The notes below the pieces were generated by a model. That model worked only from the letters and a program-made list of their open reading frames with translations, made no database searches and was not told where the DNA came from. From Pogona vitticeps (taxonomy: Eukaryota > Chordata > Lepidosauria > Squamata > Agamidae): DNA of 64,000 nucleotides. How positions within the stretch are numbered: position 1 is the stretch's first letter; every line of letters starts with the position of its first letter. A program made the position numbers and the translations under genes. This document shows positions 61,540 to 64,000 of the stretch, piece after piece. Where the stretch lies: assembly GCF_051106095.1 (NCBI RefSeq), contig NC_135787.1, positions 159,534,001 through 159,598,000 of the forward strand, written 5' to 3'.

Positions 61540-61866
61540 GGACGTGGTGACACTGTGGGCTAAACTGCAGAAGCCTTTGTGTGCTGCAGGGTCAGAAGAC
61601 CAGCAGTCGTAAGATTGAATCCACGCGACGGAGTGAGTTCCCGTTGCTTTATCCCAGCTCACCAATCTAGCAGTTCAAAAGCATGTAAATGCGAGTAGAT
61701 AAATCGGTACCACCTCGGTGGGAAGGTAAAACAGCATTCCCTAGTCATGCTGGCCACGTGACAATGTTAACTGTCGTCGGACAAGTGTGGGCTTGAAAAA
61801 TGGAATGAGCACCGCCCCCTAGAGTCGGACATGACTGGACCAAAAAGGTCAAGGGGAACCTTTACC
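61540..61866 (+). repeat. Second tRNA-SINE family, fuller copy
   Basis: GACGTGGTGACACTGTGGGC, GATTGAATCCACGCGACGG and GGTACCACCTCGGTGGGAAG are present. The end is GAGTCGGACATGACTGGACC with AACCTTTACCTTT. Confidence 0.85.
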
Positions 61867-62153
61867 TTTATACATACAAAGAGGCTTTCTCAGTTAAATT
61901 GTGTTCAATTTAACTCATTTTCCAGTCACTATCAACTCTTACAGTACATAACCACTATGTTACATTTTAAAAAACAACAACTTACTATATGCCTGTTAGC
62001 CTGTTGGAAGTGTGTAGCCCTCAGGCTGCCTGTAGATCTGAAAAATGACCTCTGAACCACTATAGTCCCTCACCCTCAAGCTTTTGCTGGAAATGCATTC
62101 TGTTCTTCGACTGATTTGGTAAGAATGAGCAACATTTCAGTTTGAATTTTATG

Positions 62154-62159
62154 TTTATT
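62154..62159 (-). promoter_or_regulatory. TMEM140: Candidate TMEM140 polyadenylation signal
   Basis: The minus strand reads AATAAA about 1.4 kb after the TMEM140 stop, with no repeat in between that I recognise. This would make 62.15-63.54 kb the 3' UTR. Confidence 0.35.
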
Positions 62160-62459
62160 ACAGAATCCAAATGAGTATTTAACGTTTGTTCATATTCAAT
62201 AGGCACCCAGGCAAAAAGAAACCCTTCTCAGGTGTGCAGTGGCAGGTGACAGACACATCCACCTGTCACCAAGGCACTGTTATCCCAGATATAAAGCACA
62301 ACCTCAAAACCATTATTTGCATAGCTTGGAAGTAACTGTAAAGTTATCAGTAAAGTTACCTGCAGAGTTATTTTCCACAGTCAAGAAGGAACTGCTCACA
62401 TTAAAGGATATAAGGACCGCCAACTTTTAATATTTTACTTATTACAGCAGCCGTGAAGG

Positions 62460-63545
62460 AAGGGTACTTTTGCTGCTTATGTAGACAAGATGGCTGGGTT
62501 GCTTAGTATTTTATCTAAAACAAGGATGTTGTGCTGCTAGTGCAACAAGGCTTTGAACACTTCCTTGGGAATGCTGCATTTGTGAGAAGTCAGAAGTACC
62601 AAGCAGCTTATTTCAAGCTTTGCCACAACAGGTGGGGCCCTGTATGGATGTGAGCAGTCCAGATCCTTGTTTATATAAAAATCAGAGCAGCCCTACCACC
62701 TAGCATACTTAAGGTAAGCAGCAACATGCTCCCCACAACAAATAATGTAGCATTAAATGTAACGAGCAACACAGAGTTACTCTAAAATCCCCAGCAATGT
62801 TAGTGACAAGTTATTTTTTTCTGTTGCTTAACAATGGAACTAAGAGTTAAAAAGTAATATTCCAAGCTTTGCTTATTTTTAAGCGAATGTAAAAACAGGA
62901 GTGCTGCACTTTAAATTATTGCATACAAGAAGAGGCAACCCACTCCTCCTTTGCAACTGGGTAACACTGCTATCTGAAAACTTTCCCCTCATACCCAACC
63001 ATAGACAACTCTCCTCCCTGACATTTACTAGTTTGGAGGAGCAGAGTGACGATGCAACTCTCCAAGTGGCTGACAGGATGTGCAATGTTTCTCACAGTGA
63101 AATCTCTGCTTAAATGAGAAGCCCCCGGTTCTCTCTCTGCCCTCTGCACATGGCCAGGAGATATGGGACAGGAAAGAGAGCTAGATAACACAAACAACAG
63201 CTGGTCTGTAAATCAAGCAAAGATTTGTGGATACCTAATAGCTTACCTCCTACTAACAGCTTGCCACTTTTGGCACCAAGAAAACTTTCAATACTCCGAA
63301 GCTGTAGTTGACTTCTAAAGAATTACATACTGTGTTTCTTTTAAGGAAGTCTCAGCATTAGAACCAGAAGTATATAGAAACGTGTGTGGCCAGTAATACC
63401 ACCTCTCTCTCAAGACACTCCTCTTTAATATGGCAAACACAGGCTTCTTTTCCCTGGGGACTTGGAAGGATAGTGTGGTTGCTTCACCCACTCATTCTTC
63501 TATCCCACTCCCAAATTTATAATACTAAGCACATGCTTCATGTTC
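62460..63545. other. Probable TMEM140 3' UTR and flank
   Basis: No repeat or exon was recognised. Short open frames here have no recognisable similarity. Confidence 0.4.
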
Positions 63546-64000
63546 TTATGGAAGACTCTTCTCAGAAAGCAGCTTTCCCTCGGGAAGTGGGTCTTTCAAC
63601 TTTGCAAGGTACAGGACAATAATGATCAGGTGGACCAACAGCAAAATCTGAGCCCCAAGGAGGGCTGCAAAAACTGCACTGAGTTCAGAGACTTTAATCC
63701 ACTTAGCAGTGCAGAGGAGAAACAAAGCAACACCAATGGGCAGCACTAAACTGCAAATAGCTAAAAGAAAACGGGCAAGTTTCCAGCCAACTCTGTCTTT
63801 AAAGCACAAGGCCTGTAAGACTGTGGTGAAGGCAAAGAGGCACAGGACTGGTGTGATATAAACAAAGACCCTGGACAACATCAGTGCAGACGAGTTGATG
63901 TTCATTTTCTCCAAGTCACTGAGAACAAAACAGCCCAGTTTTCCAGCTTCCTCATCCCACAGGCAGAAGTTGAAGAAGCCAATTCTTTTGGTTGGAAGAT
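63546..64000 (-). CDS. TMEM140: TMEM140, transmembrane protein 140 (5' part beyond the window)
   Basis: The last 150 residues of TMEM140 are visible; the frame stays open to the window edge and stops with TAA at 63548-63546. The conserved luminal segment reads KRIGFFNFCLWDEE near the edge (human LRIGFYNFCLWNED). Three hydrophobic membrane segments follow, around VFVYITPVLCLFAF, FLLAICSLVLPIGVALFLL and LLGAQILLLVHLIIIVLYL. The first membrane segment and start codon lie outside. The human protein is about 185 residues and coded by one exon, which fits. Its function is poorly known; it is interferon-inducible in mammals. It is convergent with CYREN. Confidence 0.88.
   Translation of the reverse strand, partial: LPTKRIGFFNFCLWDEEAGKLGCFVLSDLEKMNINSSALMLSRVFVYITPVLCLFAFTTVLQALCFKDRVGWKLARFLLAICSLVLPIGVALFLLCTAKWIKVSELSAVFAALLGAQILLLVHLIIIVLYLAKLKDPLPEGKLLSEKSLP

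Overview
The window is nuclear DNA from a vertebrate, most likely a squamate reptile (lizard or snake). Its genes have short exons in long introns. The repeats are typical of squamates: BovB (RTE) LINEs, tRNA-derived SINEs with a BovB-like 3' end (Sauria type), a second large tRNA-SINE family, CR1/L2-type LINE tails, an Anolis-like L1 remnant, and many Tigger-like and hAT-like non-autonomous DNA transposons. I see no operons, CRISPR arrays, rRNA or free-standing tRNA genes, and no LTR element.

Four genes are present, in the order STRA8 (-), WDR91 (+), CYREN (+), TMEM140 (-). This is the same neighbourhood I recall from human 7q33, inverted. STRA8 spans about 4.1-19.0 kb. Seven coding exons join in frame to 329 residues, and a weaker terminal exon at 4.2 kb would bring it to 365. 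WDR91 spans 26.0-52.2 kb. All 15 coding exons were assembled by eye into a continuous 756-codon frame. CYREN (56.8-59.2 kb) has three coding exons giving 142 residues, with both its Ku-binding N-terminus and its XLF-like C-terminus. TMEM140 enters from the right edge on the minus strand; its last 150 residues are visible.

STRA8 and WDR91 are divergent. Two GC-rich zones lie between them, at 23.3-23.6 kb (CCAAT and GC boxes, probably STRA8) and 25.8-26.6 kb (a CpG island holding WDR91 exon 1). CYREN and TMEM140 are convergent. STRA8 drives the switch to meiosis in germ cells, WDR91 acts in endosome maturation, CYREN tunes DNA end joining, and TMEM140 is a small membrane protein. They share a neighbourhood rather than a pathway.

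The rest is intron and intergenic DNA filled with transposon remains. The most notable observations are: an apparent U12-type AT-AC intron in WDR91 (33,884-35,258) with a near-perfect donor and branch site; reciprocal nesting of BovB and a tRNA-SINE; paired empty and filled copies of one MITE; several Tigger-like subfamilies with TA flanks, one carrying duplicated internal hairpins; a three-phase tetranucleotide array abutting a LINE tail; and a hAT transposase C-terminal fragment. I found no convincing new gene system. The unexplained items are a GC-rich patch at 1.0-1.4 kb and the divergent STRA8 3' end.
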